Counted from the stretch's first letter, positions 18,036-27,607 are shown. The stretch: 55,719 nucleotides of DNA from Clostridium puniceum (GCF_002006345.1 NZ_LZZM01000176.1:1-55719); one strand, 5' to 3'. Notes: a model not told the origin generated them from the sequence alone. Numbers and translations: made by a program.

Positions 18036-19913
18036 ATGGATTATGCAAAAATAGCACAAGATATTTTAAAAAACTTAGGCGGCAAAGATAATGTAAAAGA
18101 ATTATCCCATTGCATGACACGCCTTAGATTTAAATTAAATAACTCATCTAAAGCAAATAAAGATATAATATCTAAAATTGAAGGAGTTATTTCAGTTGTT
18201 GAAGGTATGGGCCAATTTCAAGTTGTAATTGGAAATAAGGTTACAAAAGTTTATGATGAAATGATTAAATTAGTACCAGAATCAGGTGTTTCAAATTCTG
18301 ATTCCGCAGCTGCTGAAAAACAAAGTATTGGCAATACACTTTTATCTGCCTTATCTGGAATTTTTGTCCCTATCGTTCCTGCTATTGCTGGCTCTGGTAT
18401 GGTTAAAGGAATTTTAGCAATTTGGGTACTATACTATACAAATATGTATGGAATTGATGTAAAACAATATCAAAGTTATATTATTTTAAATGCATTATCT
18501 GATGCTGTATTCTACTTCTTACCTATATTTTTAGGATTCTCAGCAGCTAAAGTATTTAAAACCAGTCAAGTATTATCAATGATTATTGCTGCAACTTTAT
18601 GTTATCCTGCTTTCACTGCCCTCATGACAGGAAAGGAAGCAGTTGATTTTCTAGGACTTCCTGTAACAAAAGCACCTTATACGTCTTCTGTAATTCCAAT
18701 AATTATTGCAGTATGGGTGCTATCATATGTTGAAAGATTCTTCGAAAAATATATACCAGAAGTATTAAAGATTATTATGGTTCCAACATGTGTTTTACTT
18801 GTGATGCTTCCTGCTACAATATTACTATTTGGACCTATTGGAATATACCTAGGAAATGTTATCAATTTTACTTATAAATCTATTTATACATTTAGTCCAA
18901 TCCTATGTGGAGCTTTTATTGGCGGATTATGGTGTGTATTAGTTATCTTCGGTGCTCATAAAGCTTTAGTTCCAATTGGTATTAATGATGTTGCACAAAC
19001 TGGAAGGCAAAATCTTTTAGCTTTTGCAGGTGCCGCTAATTTCTCACAAGCTGGTTCTGCACTCGGAGTATTCTTTAAAACAAAAAATAAGCAATTAAAA
19101 ACAATTTCTATGTCTGCTAGTATTACTGCTCTTTTTGGAGTTACAGAACCTGCTATCTATGGTGCAAATCTTAGATTGAAAAAGCCAATGGTATGTGCTG
19201 TAATCTGTGGTGCTATTGGTGGTGGAATTATGGGACTTGGAGGAGCTTATGGAAACGCCTTTGCAAACCAAGGTATTTTAACAATACCTGTTTATGCCTC
19301 AGCTGGAATGATACCATTTTTAAGTTACTTAGGTGGCTGCGCCATTGCATTCTTTGGTTCTGCTATCTTAACTTATATAGTAGGCTTTGAAGACATAGAA
19401 AATAAAGATGAGGAAGAAGTTAAATCTAGTAATTTAATTCAAAATTTATCTTCTAGTGAAGATCTTGAAATAACATCTCCCTTAAAAGGCAATATTATTC
19501 CTTTAACTGATGTAAACGATAATGTATTTTCCTCAAAGGTTATAGGTAACGGTGTAGCTTTAATTCCAACAGATGGAATAATCAAAGCTCCTGCTGACTG
19601 TAAAGTCGTTTCACTATTCCCTACCTTACATGCTATAGGCCTAAGATTAAATAATGGAGCTGAACTATTAATTCATATAGGAATTAATACAGTCGAATTA
19701 AAAGGAAAACATTTTGAATCATATGTACAACAAGGTGACTACGTAAAAAAGGGAAGCAAATTAATATATTTTGATATTGATAAGATTAAGGCAGCAGGAT
19801 ATGATATCACAACACCAGTAATAGTAAGTAATACAGGAGACTTCGCAGATGTAAGTCCATGTGAAAGTAAATATGTATCAGATGAGGATATAATTATTTC
19901 CCTTGCAAAATAA
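18036..19913 (+). CDS. bglP: Beta-glucoside PTS transporter EIIBCA (625 aa)
   Basis: Takes up and phosphorylates beta-glucosides such as cellobiose, salicin or arbutin at the membrane. Order: EIIB (about 1-90) with the phospho-Cys in LSHCMTRLRFKL; EIIC (about 105-460), multispanning, with GAHKALVPIGIND and FGVTEPAIYG; EIIA (about 475-620) with the phospho-His in LLIHIGINTVELKGKHFE. Full-length three-domain protein, so only HPr and EI are needed. AGGAGG precedes the ATG. It is the first gene after the RAT/terminator leader, and 50 bp separate it from the hydrolase. Confidence 0.95.
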   Translation: MDYAKIAQDILKNLGGKDNVKELSHCMTRLRFKLNNSSKANKDIISKIEGVISVVEGMGQFQVVIGNKVTKVYDEMIKLVPESGVSNSDSAAAEKQSIGNTLLSALSGIFVPIVPAIAGSGMVKGILAIWVLYYTNMYGIDVKQYQSYIILNALSDAVFYFLPIFLGFSAAKVFKTSQVLSMIIAATLCYPAFTALMTGKEAVDFLGLPVTKAPYTSSVIPIIIAVWVLSYVERFFEKYIPEVLKIIMVPTCVLLVMLPATILLFGPIGIYLGNVINFTYKSIYTFSPILCGAFIGGLWCVLVIFGAHKALVPIGINDVAQTGRQNLLAFAGAANFSQAGSALGVFFKTKNKQLKTISMSASITALFGVTEPAIYGANLRLKKPMVCAVICGAIGGGIMGLGGAYGNAFANQGILTIPVYASAGMIPFLSYLGGCAIAFFGSAILTYIVGFEDIENKDEEEVKSSNLIQNLSSSEDLEITSPLKGNIIPLTDVNDNVFSSKVIGNGVALIPTDGIIKAPADCKVVSLFPTLHAIGLRLNNGAELLIHIGINTVELKGKHFESYVQQGDYVKKGSKLIYFDIDKIKAAGYDITTPVIVSNTGDFADVSPCESKYVSDEDIIISLAK

Positions 19914-19963
19914 AAAAACAATAAACTACTAAAATAAATGTTTTATATAACAGGAGGATTTCT

Positions 19964-21370
19964 ATGAATACAATATTTCCAAAAAATTTCTTATGGGGTG
20001 CTTCCTCTTCTGCATTTCAAATTGAAGGAGCGTGGGATGAAGATGGTAAAAAAATGACTGTAGCTGATTTCAATTCCTTTAAGAAATCTGACATACAAGC
20101 TGATACAAAGGTAGCTTCAGATTTTTACCATCATTTTGAAGAAGACATTAATTTAATGAAAGAATTAGGAATGAAAACTTATCGTTTTTCTATCTCATGG
20201 GCAAGAATTATTCCCGATGGTGATGGTGACATTAATCAAAAAGGAATAGACTTTTATAATAAAGCAATCAATAAATTAACAGAATGTAACATTGTACCTT
20301 TTGTAACTTTATATCATTTTGATTTACCTTTTGCTTTAGTTGAAAAATATAATGGTTGGGAAAGCAGAGAAACTGTATATGCATATGAACGTTTTGCAAA
20401 AATCTGTTTTAAGGAATTTGGAGATCGAGTTAAGTATTGGCAGCCTCATAATGAACAAAATTTAATTGTTAGGGTTGAGGAAAGAATCAATATTTATGAT
20501 GAAAAAGACCACTTAAAAATTGATAAAATGCGTGCTCAAATGGACTACAACATGTGTTTAGCACATGCCCTTGCAGTTAATGCATGTCATGAGATGATAA
20601 ATGATAGTAAGATTGGAGCTGCTGTATCATCATCTGTAACCTACCCACTTACCTGCAAGCCAGAAGATGTTTATGCTGCACGTATGAATGATAACTTTAA
20701 AGTTTACTATATGCTTGACATGCATTTTTATGGTGAATATCCAGGCTATTATTTAAAATATCTTAAGGAGCGCGATATAATGCCTCATATGGAAGACAAT
20801 GATAAGGATATTTTAAAAAGTGCAAAAATGGATTTTATAGCAGTGAACTATTATAGAACAAATTGTGCTGAAGCATTACCCGTATCAAATAATAATACTT
20901 TTGGAACTAGAGAAGGCACTGTAGATTTTAGCATGCATGGACTTTTTAAGATGTCTATGAATCCTAATTTAAAAGCTTCTGAATATGGTGCTGCAATTGA
21001 TCCCTCTGGCTTACGAGTTGCATTAAACGAATATTGGCAAAGATATCATCTGCCTATTATAATTACAGAAAACGGTCTTGGAACTCCTGACGTTTTGGAA
21101 AATGGAAAAGTTCATGACAAATATCGTATTGATTACTTAAAATGCCACATAGATGCTTGTGCATTAGCTATAGAAGATGGTGTTGAAATGCTTGGTTACT
21201 GTCCTTGGTCTTTTATGGATCTTTTAAGCTCTGCACAAGGCTTTAGAAAACGCTATGGTTTAGTCTATACGAACAGAACTGACCACGATACCTTAGGATT
21301 AGAGAGAATAAAAAAGGATAGCTTCTATTGGTATAAAAAAGTTATAGAAACTAATGGTGAATTAGAATAA
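19964..21370 (+). CDS. GH1 6-phospho-beta-glucosidase (468 aa)
   Basis: Splits the phosphorylated beta-glucosides imported by the PTS into glucose-6-phosphate and an aglycone or glucose. GH1 marks: FLWGASSSAFQIEGAWDEDG at the N-terminus, YRFSISWARI near 70, the acid/base Glu in PHNEQN near 165, and the nucleophile Glu in IIITENGLG near 370. The first signature has HNEQN where many GH1 enzymes have FNE. AGGAGG lies 6 nt before the ATG. It is second in the operon; downstream lies a structured spacer before the regulator. Confidence 0.95.
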   Translation: MNTIFPKNFLWGASSSAFQIEGAWDEDGKKMTVADFNSFKKSDIQADTKVASDFYHHFEEDINLMKELGMKTYRFSISWARIIPDGDGDINQKGIDFYNKAINKLTECNIVPFVTLYHFDLPFALVEKYNGWESRETVYAYERFAKICFKEFGDRVKYWQPHNEQNLIVRVEERINIYDEKDHLKIDKMRAQMDYNMCLAHALAVNACHEMINDSKIGAAVSSSVTYPLTCKPEDVYAARMNDNFKVYYMLDMHFYGEYPGYYLKYLKERDIMPHMEDNDKDILKSAKMDFIAVNYYRTNCAEALPVSNNNTFGTREGTVDFSMHGLFKMSMNPNLKASEYGAAIDPSGLRVALNEYWQRYHLPIIITENGLGTPDVLENGKVHDKYRIDYLKCHIDACALAIEDGVEMLGYCPWSFMDLLSSAQGFRKRYGLVYTNRTDHDTLGLERIKKDSFYWYKKVIETNGELE

Positions 21371-21446
21371 AATAACATAATATATTTATAATAAATTTAT
21401 ATAAAAACTAATGATATTACTTCATTTTATTGCTCACCATTAAACT

Positions 21447-21583
21447 ATTTAGGCATATTGAGAAAGCTCCTAGATAGCTTCATATTTTGTATAGAACAAT
21501 GAGTATGTGCATCTTATAAATACACATACTTAAGGGATAATAAAACAGAATGGCTTATTGACTTATTTTCAATGTGCCTAAAT
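21447..21583. repeat. 137-bp MITE-like or structured element between GH1 gene and licT
   Basis: The ends ATTTAGGCATATTGA (21447-21461) and TCAATGTGCCTAAAT (21569-21583) form 15-bp inverted repeats with one mismatch. Inside are a perfect 8-bp hairpin (AGTATGTG / CACATACT, 21502-21530) and a short AAGCT/AGCTT hairpin. It could be a miniature inverted-repeat transposon or an mRNA-processing structure within the operon. Clear target duplications are not seen. Confidence 0.55.
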
Positions 21584-21632
21584 TAACACTATTTATTTAA
21601 ATAAATATAATGATGAGATTGGAGTGCTAAGT

Positions 21633-22481
21633 ATGTATATTACAAAAATCTTAAATAATTCCTTGGTACTTGCAAAGGATAATACAGATAATGAAATAAT
21701 TTTAATGGGAAAAGGTCTTGGACACAATCATGCTATAGGCTATGAATTGAAAAAAGAAGAGATTGAAAAAATTTTTGTTCTTCATGATGAAACAATGAAA
21801 AAGAATATTATACAATTAGCTTCTGAGATTGACGAGGTCTATTTTAATATCGCACAAATGATTATTGATTATGCAATAACAAAATATAATATAAAATTAA
21901 TGAATCATATATATTTAGCTTTAACTGATCATATTGCATTTGCTGTAAAGCGTTTTAAATCTAATATTCTAATAGAAAATCATTATTTATCAGAAATTAA
22001 AGATTTTAATCCTAATGAATATGATATTGGGGCATATGCATTAAGAATAATTAATGAAAGTTTAAGCTTGCAGCTTCCACAAGAAGAAATTATAAATATT
22101 GCTAATCATTTTATTAATGCTCAACAGGATAATCCTTATAGTGAAAAAAACAAAAAAATTTCTAAAATAATAAAAGATATATTAGAAATTGTTCACTATC
22201 ATTTTGCAATTATATATAATGAAGATTCATTTTATTATAAGCGGTTTGTAGCACATTTAAAGGCTTTTTCTCAAAGATTTCTTGATAAGCAGCCTAATAA
22301 AGAACAAGTTGATTTTATTTATGAGCAAGTACGTGCTAATTGTAAAGCAGAATACGAATGTGTAAAAAAAATTAAAACGTATATATATAATGAATATTCT
22401 AGAAATCTACCTATTCAAGAAGAATTATACTTGATGATACATATTCATAAAATTTTAGGAGAATTAGATGAAATCTCTTAA
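21633..22481 (+). CDS. licT: LicT/BglG-family transcriptional antiterminator (282 aa)
   Basis: RNA-binding antiterminator that acts on the RAT in its own operon leader when beta-glucosides are present. Residues 1-55 form the co-antiterminator domain (MYITKILNNSLVLAKDNTDN, then MGKGLGHNHAIG). Two PTS regulation domains follow (about 65-170 and 175-280), each with conserved His residues (for example NHIYLALTDHIAFA and HYHFAIIYNED). The start is ATG 21633, 8 nt after GGAG; a GTG 9 bases earlier lies inside that site. It is the third gene of the operon, after the hydrolase, with a structured spacer of 260 bp in front. Confidence 0.93.
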   Translation: MYITKILNNSLVLAKDNTDNEIILMGKGLGHNHAIGYELKKEEIEKIFVLHDETMKKNIIQLASEIDEVYFNIAQMIIDYAITKYNIKLMNHIYLALTDHIAFAVKRFKSNILIENHYLSEIKDFNPNEYDIGAYALRIINESLSLQLPQEEIINIANHFINAQQDNPYSEKNKKISKIIKDILEIVHYHFAIIYNEDSFYYKRFVAHLKAFSQRFLDKQPNKEQVDFIYEQVRANCKAEYECVKKIKTYIYNEYSRNLPIQEELYLMIHIHKILGELDEIS

Positions 22482-22541
22482 GATAAATTAAGAAAGTATA
22501 TTAAAACTTTGCCCACTCTAATTATGCAAGGAGGTTTGATT

Positions 22542-24035
22542 ATGGTGATTATTCTGGTTATTGATGTAGGAACTTCGAGTATGCGTGGTATCCTATATTC
22601 GCAAAGCGGATATGCACATAAAATTATTCAAGAGACTTATTCACCTGAATATCTTAATGATGGTTACGTTGAACAGGATACTCTTACTTTTAAAAAAGCT
22701 CTTATTAATATAATAAAACAAGCCGTTGAAGGTGCTAACAATTTAGCTGCTGAAATCATTGGTATTTCACTTACGTCCCAACGTTCATCTATGATCGCAC
22801 TTGATTTTGAGTGTAATCCATTACGTAAAGCTATAATGTGGCAAGATAGACGAACACTTCCAATATGTTCAAATTTGTTGCCATATGAAAATTATATTTA
22901 TGAACGAACCGGTCTTAAACTAAGTCCTGTTTTTCTAGGACCTAAAATAGCATGGTTAAAGCAAAATGAAGAAGAGATATATAGAAAAGCTTATAAAATT
23001 GTTACTATTGCAGATTATCTAATGTATATAATGACAAATAATCTTAGAACTGATTATACCTATGGCAGTAGAACTCTATTAATGAATTTACATACTCTTA
23101 ATTGGGATACTGATTTACTTAACTTATTTGATATAGATGAAGATAAGTTATGTACTTTAAGTGGACAAGGTTGTATTTCTGGATATATAACGGATAGTTT
23201 TTCTAAAATATCTGGATTAAAAGCCGGTATTCCTGTAATTTCAGCCGGTGGTGACCAACAATGTAGTGCAATTGGAAATGGTGTAATTAATGAAGGCGAT
23301 ACTCAAATAACTACTGGAACAGGTTCGTTTATTATTACTTCCTCCGACAAACCTCATATTGATCCCGTTAGTAAAGTTATATGTAGTATTTCTGCAGTTC
23401 CTAATAAATATATTCTTGAATCTAGCATACTGACATCAGGAACTATTTATAATTGGTTCAATAAAAATTTCTATTGTAGTACTGAAACTGTTGAATATAA
23501 TTATGATAAAATAAATTTCGATGCAGAAAATTCTAAACCAGGTTCTAATGGTGTTATATTGTTACCACATTTTCAAGGCAGTGGTTCACCTGATTGGAAT
23601 CCAAATGCTACAGGGTTGTTTCATGGTATTTCACTTGGCACTAAAAGAATAGACTTTCCACGTAGTATTTTAGAAGGAATAGCCGCTGAAATTGCTGAAA
23701 ATTTAGACATATTACGTTCATATGTAGGAACGATCACTGTAATTAATATTTCTGGTGGTCTTACTAAAAATTCACTTTTCAATCAAATACAGGCTGATAT
23801 GTATGGCACATCTGTAAATTTACCTTCTGATTTTGAAACTACTGCTTTAGGTGCCTTAGCCAGTGCAGCTGCCGCTTTAGGAGTATATAATTCTATACCT
23901 GAAGCATTAGACTATATAAATAAAAATAAAGAAAATACTATTTATAATCCAATTTTAAATAATATTGAAATTTATAATCAATTAAAAATCCGTAGAAAAA
24001 CTATTTACAACGCTTTATATAAAAGTATAACTTGA
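22542..24035 (+). CDS. FGGY-family carbohydrate kinase (497 aa)
   Basis: ATP-dependent sugar or polyol kinase of the xylulokinase/LsrK/gluconokinase fold. The first domain opens with DVGTSSMRGILYS (phosphate loop) and has a MWQDRRT segment. The second has GGDQQCSAIGNG, GTGSFIITS and NISGGLTKNSLFNQIQADMYG (adenosine and FGGY-signature regions). The start is ATG 22542 with AAGGAGG 7 nt upstream; the longer frame from 22509 includes that ribosome site. It follows licT by 60 bp, so it is likely read from the same promoter. Kinases are not usual partners of a PTS plus phospho-beta-glucosidase pair, and the substrate is unknown. Confidence 0.85.
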   Translation: MVIILVIDVGTSSMRGILYSQSGYAHKIIQETYSPEYLNDGYVEQDTLTFKKALINIIKQAVEGANNLAAEIIGISLTSQRSSMIALDFECNPLRKAIMWQDRRTLPICSNLLPYENYIYERTGLKLSPVFLGPKIAWLKQNEEEIYRKAYKIVTIADYLMYIMTNNLRTDYTYGSRTLLMNLHTLNWDTDLLNLFDIDEDKLCTLSGQGCISGYITDSFSKISGLKAGIPVISAGGDQQCSAIGNGVINEGDTQITTGTGSFIITSSDKPHIDPVSKVICSISAVPNKYILESSILTSGTIYNWFNKNFYCSTETVEYNYDKINFDAENSKPGSNGVILLPHFQGSGSPDWNPNATGLFHGISLGTKRIDFPRSILEGIAAEIAENLDILRSYVGTITVINISGGLTKNSLFNQIQADMYGTSVNLPSDFETTALGALASAAAALGVYNSIPEALDYINKNKENTIYNPILNNIEIYNQLKIRRKTIYNALYKSIT

Positions 24036-24159
24036 TTAATATTTAATCATTGTATAGCTAGAGACTTATTTCCTAAATATAATTGAGACTTTTACAATTA
24101 ATATATAAAAATAATTCTCTATCTAAACTGCAAATTATTTATTTAATTTTAGGAAATTA

Positions 24160-24188
24160 TTGTTTACATTAGTATTTTATGATAAAAT
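24160..24188 (+). promoter_or_regulatory. Probable promoter of the pectate lyase gene
   Basis: TTGTTT and TAAAAT are separated by 17 bp, 44 bp before the ATG at 24232. It fits a housekeeping sigma-A promoter with a weak −35. Confidence 0.55.
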
Positions 24189-24231
24189 CTGTATGAAATT
24201 TAAAAATTTGTAGATTAAAGGAGTTTAAAAA

Positions 24232-25713
24232 ATGAAAATTGGAAGAATGATTAGTAAAAAAACCCTATGTTGTATAGTAACAGCTTCATTAATTATGGGC
24301 GTTACTTCATCAAAACAAGCAGCATTTGCATCTGACCTAAAGACTACTTCAAGTATCCAAACTACATCAGCAAGTTCTATACAAAATTTAAGTGAATATT
24401 CTGTTACAGGCTTCTCTAAAGGAAACCAAGGTGGGGGCATAATTGATGAGACAAGCCCTGATTATAAAAAAGTAACTAATGCAACAGAATTAGCAGCAGC
24501 TTTAAATAAAAAGTCACCTGCAAAAGTTATAGAAATAGTGAATGATATTGATTTAGGATGGAATGAATTACCATCATCAGTAAAAGGTTCACCTTTCTCT
24601 CAAGCTAATACTCCACTCACACATCCACTATTGAAGAAAACTGGTGTAAGCAAACTTTATGTCAAAAATTTAAATGGCCTTACTATTTACTCTAAGAATG
24701 GAGCTAAATTAAAACATGTAGGAATAATTTTAGATAATTCTCAAAATATAGTTATTAGAAATATACAGTTCGATGAGCTTTGGGAATGGGATGAAGCTAC
24801 AAAAGGTGATTTTGATAGAAATGATTGGGATTATGTTACTGTTCAAACCTGTAAAAATGTATGGATAGACCATTGTACTTTTGGAAAATCATATGATGGT
24901 ATAGTTGATTCTAAGAAAGGAACAACAGGACTTACTATTTCTTGGTCTAAATTCTTACCAGCAGACATGACAAATGGTGGCTTCTATGCTGCCATGTTCG
25001 ATGAAATGGAAAAAAATCCTTCAAGCTATCCAATGTATAGCCTTATTAAATCTCAAGGATTAAGCAAAGAAGATATTATGAAAATTGAAGCACCACAAAA
25101 GAAAACTCATTTAATTGGTTCAACAGAATTTGCAAGTGATAATGCAAATTTACAAGTGACTTTACATCATAATTATTATAAGGACTCACAAGATCGTATG
25201 CCTAGACTTAGAGGCGGAAATGCACACGTGTACAATGTTGTAATGGACTCAACAAATGCATATGAAGCTTCAAAGTTAATACCTTCAAGTGTTGCTACAG
25301 CTTTAACTAAGTCAGGATACCATTTTGGTCTTTCAAGTAATGGTGCCTTATCAACTGAAGGCGGTGCTGTTCTAGTAGAAAAAAGCCAAATATTAGGTGT
25401 TCAAAATCCATTAAGAAATAATCAAAAAGATCCTAAAAAAGCTAATTATACAGGTAAAATTAAGGCAGTAGATACTATTTATAAATATGGTGATGTATCA
25501 TACCGTGGAGATAGTGATACAAAAGATAGTACATTACAACCAAATCCAGTAGTACCTGCATTAAGTTTCTCATGGAATGGATTTACTACTTTACCATATG
25601 ACTATAAAATGGATGATCCATCAACATTAATTGATACATTAACAGGAGTTAATGGAGCTGGCGCTGGAATTATTAATTTAAGTTCTAAAGAGTGGCTTCA
25701 AACTACTTATTAA
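24232..25713 (+). CDS. pel: Secreted pectate lyase, PL1 family (493 aa)
   Basis: Cleaves polygalacturonate by beta-elimination outside the cell. A signal peptide is plain: KIGR..KK, a hydrophobic core (CCIVTASLIMGVTSS) and an AxA-type cleavage site near 34 (AAFAS). The rest is a parallel beta-helix: VWIDHCTFGKSYDGIVDSKK near 215 (calcium-binding Asp/Glu region), TLHHNYYKDS near 305, and the catalytic-Arg signature QDRMPRLRGG near 320. A PL1 enzyme of ordinary length, with no carbohydrate-binding or dockerin domain, so it is free and not cellulosomal. Followed by a strong terminator. Together with the bgl operon it suggests growth on plant material. Confidence 0.94.
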   Translation: MKIGRMISKKTLCCIVTASLIMGVTSSKQAAFASDLKTTSSIQTTSASSIQNLSEYSVTGFSKGNQGGGIIDETSPDYKKVTNATELAAALNKKSPAKVIEIVNDIDLGWNELPSSVKGSPFSQANTPLTHPLLKKTGVSKLYVKNLNGLTIYSKNGAKLKHVGIILDNSQNIVIRNIQFDELWEWDEATKGDFDRNDWDYVTVQTCKNVWIDHCTFGKSYDGIVDSKKGTTGLTISWSKFLPADMTNGGFYAAMFDEMEKNPSSYPMYSLIKSQGLSKEDIMKIEAPQKKTHLIGSTEFASDNANLQVTLHHNYYKDSQDRMPRLRGGNAHVYNVVMDSTNAYEASKLIPSSVATALTKSGYHFGLSSNGALSTEGGAVLVEKSQILGVQNPLRNNQKDPKKANYTGKIKAVDTIYKYGDVSYRGDSDTKDSTLQPNPVVPALSFSWNGFTTLPYDYKMDDPSTLIDTLTGVNGAGAGIINLSSKEWLQTTY

Positions 25714-25730
25714 AATTTTAAGCAAATAAA

Positions 25731-25777
25731 AAAAATAATCATGACAGAGGCTTTGAAATAGTCTCTGTTTATTATTT
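25731..25777 (+). terminator. Terminator of the pectate lyase gene
   Basis: ACAGAGGCT and AGTCTCTGT form a stem (one bulge) extended by AATAAT/ATTATT, followed by Ts. Confidence 0.85.
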
Positions 25778-25903
25778 CTAAAATCAATTATTAATTAATT
25801 TTCTTGGAGTTCACATAGAACGTAACTGTCTTATATTTCCTCTTTGTTCCCTAAGGCCATCTGTAACATATATAGGACATCGCCTATAGTTAATAATATA
25901 ATT

Positions 25904-26224
25904 TTAATGTACCACAGATATTTCTCCATCACCATTTATAATTAAAGTCTCTCCCTTTTCTATAGGGCCAACTTTTAAATACTCGTTTTCATTATCAAGC
26001 TTTGCAACCAATACCTGTGCACCATTAGAATCAAGTACTATAATAGTAACAGGTTTGCCTGGAGACACAAGTTTAATATTACGATAATACCCCTTATGTT
26101 CAGGAGATATTTTATATATCCCCTGTTTTAAAGTCGTTGATGTTGGAATTTGTTCTGCTTGGGAAACTTCACCAAACATAAATATAGATATTAAAAATAC
26201 TATTAAAATTTTTTTCTTTTGCAC
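25904..26224 (-). CDS. Small secreted protein of unknown function (106 aa)
   Basis: I do not recognise a family. The N-terminus is a clean signal peptide (QKKKILIVFLISIFMFGEVS, then QAEQ), so the mature protein is about 85 residues. It is predicted to be all beta, with phrases KQGIYKISPEHKGYY and KPVTIIVLDSNGAQVL, and ends SVVH. I set the start at GTG 26224, 8 nt after AGAGG; GTG at 26233 lies inside the ribosome site. It is transcribed alone, facing the pectate lyase gene. It might be a cell-surface or protease-inhibitor-like domain, but that is a guess. Confidence 0.7.
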   Translation of the reverse strand: MQKKKILIVFLISIFMFGEVSQAEQIPTSTTLKQGIYKISPEHKGYYRNIKLVSPGKPVTIIVLDSNGAQVLVAKLDNENEYLKVGPIEKGETLIINGDGEISVVH

Positions 26225-26363
26225 ATAATTCACCTCTTGTAATTAGTATTTTATTTTACTAATTACAATATACATTTTATTTATACCTAAATCATAAACA
26301 ACTTCTTTACTTTTATTTACCATTATAAATTAATATTTATTATTTTTTATGATAATCTCTTCA

Positions 26364-26867
26364 CTATAATATTTTCTCAAAAGCTATTCTTTTGCTTCTA
26401 TTTGCTAAATAAATTATTCCACAGTATTGAAATTTGTTTTTCTTGAGTAACTTTTGCATAGATATGTTTTCTTCATGTGTATCTACCTTGATACTATGTA
26501 CACTTTTTTTAAAGCAAAGCTGTTCTATATTTTTGATAATTTGTGATGATAATCCTAATCCCTTATAAGTGTTATCTACAGCTATTCTATGAATAACTGC
26601 ATATTCATTATTACTAATCCATTCACCCTCATAAATAGCTTCATATGTTTTTTCTCCGTCAAAAGAAACTGCTACTGTAGCAACAATATTATTGTCTTTT
26701 AACAACACGTAACTATTTTTATCAGCAATATCACCGCTTATTGTTTCAATGCTAGGATAGTTATCCTGCCACTGATTAATCCCCTGTTCTTTAAAATAAA
26801 CTTGTGCTTGTTTAATAATATTCATTATATTATTAATATCTATTTCAACTGCTTTTCTAAATTCCAT
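26364..26867 (-). CDS. GNAT-family N-acetyltransferase (167 aa)
   Basis: Transfers an acetyl group from acetyl-CoA to an amine. The GNAT fold is seen in VIHRIAVDNTYKGLGLSSQI near 97-117 (acetyl-CoA-binding motif A, R/QxxGxG/A variant KGLGLS). The tail has KNKFQYCGIIYLANRSKRIAFE. The substrate is unknown. AAGGAGAG precedes ATG 26867. It lies 32 bp after the MarR regulator on the same strand and is probably co-transcribed and controlled by it. Confidence 0.88.
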   Translation of the reverse strand: MEFRKAVEIDINNIMNIIKQAQVYFKEQGINQWQDNYPSIETISGDIADKNSYVLLKDNNIVATVAVSFDGEKTYEAIYEGEWISNNEYAVIHRIAVDNTYKGLGLSSQIIKNIEQLCFKKSVHSIKVDTHEENISMQKLLKKNKFQYCGIIYLANRSKRIAFEKIL

Positions 26868-26899
26868 TTCTCTACTCTCCTTTTTCTTATATAACTTTT

Positions 26900-27340
26900 T
26901 TATATATCAAGCCAATATTCTTCAATATTTTCGCTCATTCTTTTTATTAATCTAGCTGCCATTTTCTTTTCTTCTTCACTAAAACCTTTAAAGCTTATTT
27001 TCAATTGTTTACTTTCTTCCTCAATTATAAATTCATATACTTTTAAAGCCTTTTTAGTAGGAGTCAGTTTATACTCCCTCTTATCCTTTTCATGTTGTTG
27101 TTTATTCAAATATCCAATGTCAATAAGCTTTTTCACAGCTTTTGTAGTTGTAGTTTTATCAACTTTTAACATGTTTGATAAATCCACAAAATTAATTCCA
27201 GGATTTTCACAAACTCTAGTTAGAAACATATATTGACCTTTTTGTAAGTTAAATTGTTTATATTTAAAATCAGCTTTGGAGTTTATAGCCCTAGATAAAG
27301 TTCCTACAAATCTCAACACTTTAAATTCTAATTTTTTCAT
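26900..27340 (-). CDS. MarR-family transcriptional regulator (146 aa)
   Basis: Winged-helix dimeric repressor. The wHTH runs about 45-110: GINFVDLSNMLKVDKTTTTK is the recognition helix region and KRMSENIEEYW is the C-terminal dimer helix. GAAGG lies before ATG 27340. The promoter just upstream carries two matching palindromes, which suggests autoregulation together with the downstream GNAT gene. The signal it senses is not indicated by the sequence. Confidence 0.9.
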   Translation of the reverse strand: MKKLEFKVLRFVGTLSRAINSKADFKYKQFNLQKGQYMFLTRVCENPGINFVDLSNMLKVDKTTTTKAVKKLIDIGYLNKQQHEKDKREYKLTPTKKALKVYEFIIEEESKQLKISFKGFSEEEKKMAARLIKRMSENIEEYWLDI

Positions 27341-27364
27341 TTTTATACCTTCTTATAGCCAATT

Positions 27365-27421
27365 ATTAGTTGAACTTTCAACTAATAATTATTGTATATT
27401 AATTTAGTTGAAAATTCAACT
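27365..27421 (-). promoter_or_regulatory. marR-GNAT promoter with two palindromic operators
   Basis: A 22-bp near-perfect palindrome (27365-27386) and a 16-bp one (27406-27421, AGTTGAAAATTCAACT) share the core AGTTGAA-2 nt-TTCAACT, with centres 38 bp apart. On the minus strand TTGAAT and TACAAT are 17 bp apart between and over them. The second palindrome covers the −35 and the first lies downstream of the −10: a typical MarR autorepression layout. Confidence 0.82.
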
Positions 27422-27607
27422 TGTTTTTTTAATAAAATTATTATACATTCATAATGTGTAATTATATTATCTAATCCTATAGTTCATTTATATCAATTAC
27501 ATTATCACAATCTTAATTTAAATTATTTACAATCCTTAAATTATTTTTTATTAATTATATATAAATTTTTATATTTACAGTCTTTATTTAATGTTCCTTT
27601 TTACAAT
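27422..27607. other. AT-rich spacer, nothing recognised
   Basis: This stretch, with the terminator that follows and the bases up to 27803, makes the gap between the marR promoter and the anti-sigma-like gene. I see no open frame or RNA fold in it apart from the terminator at 27608-27650. Confidence 0.5.
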
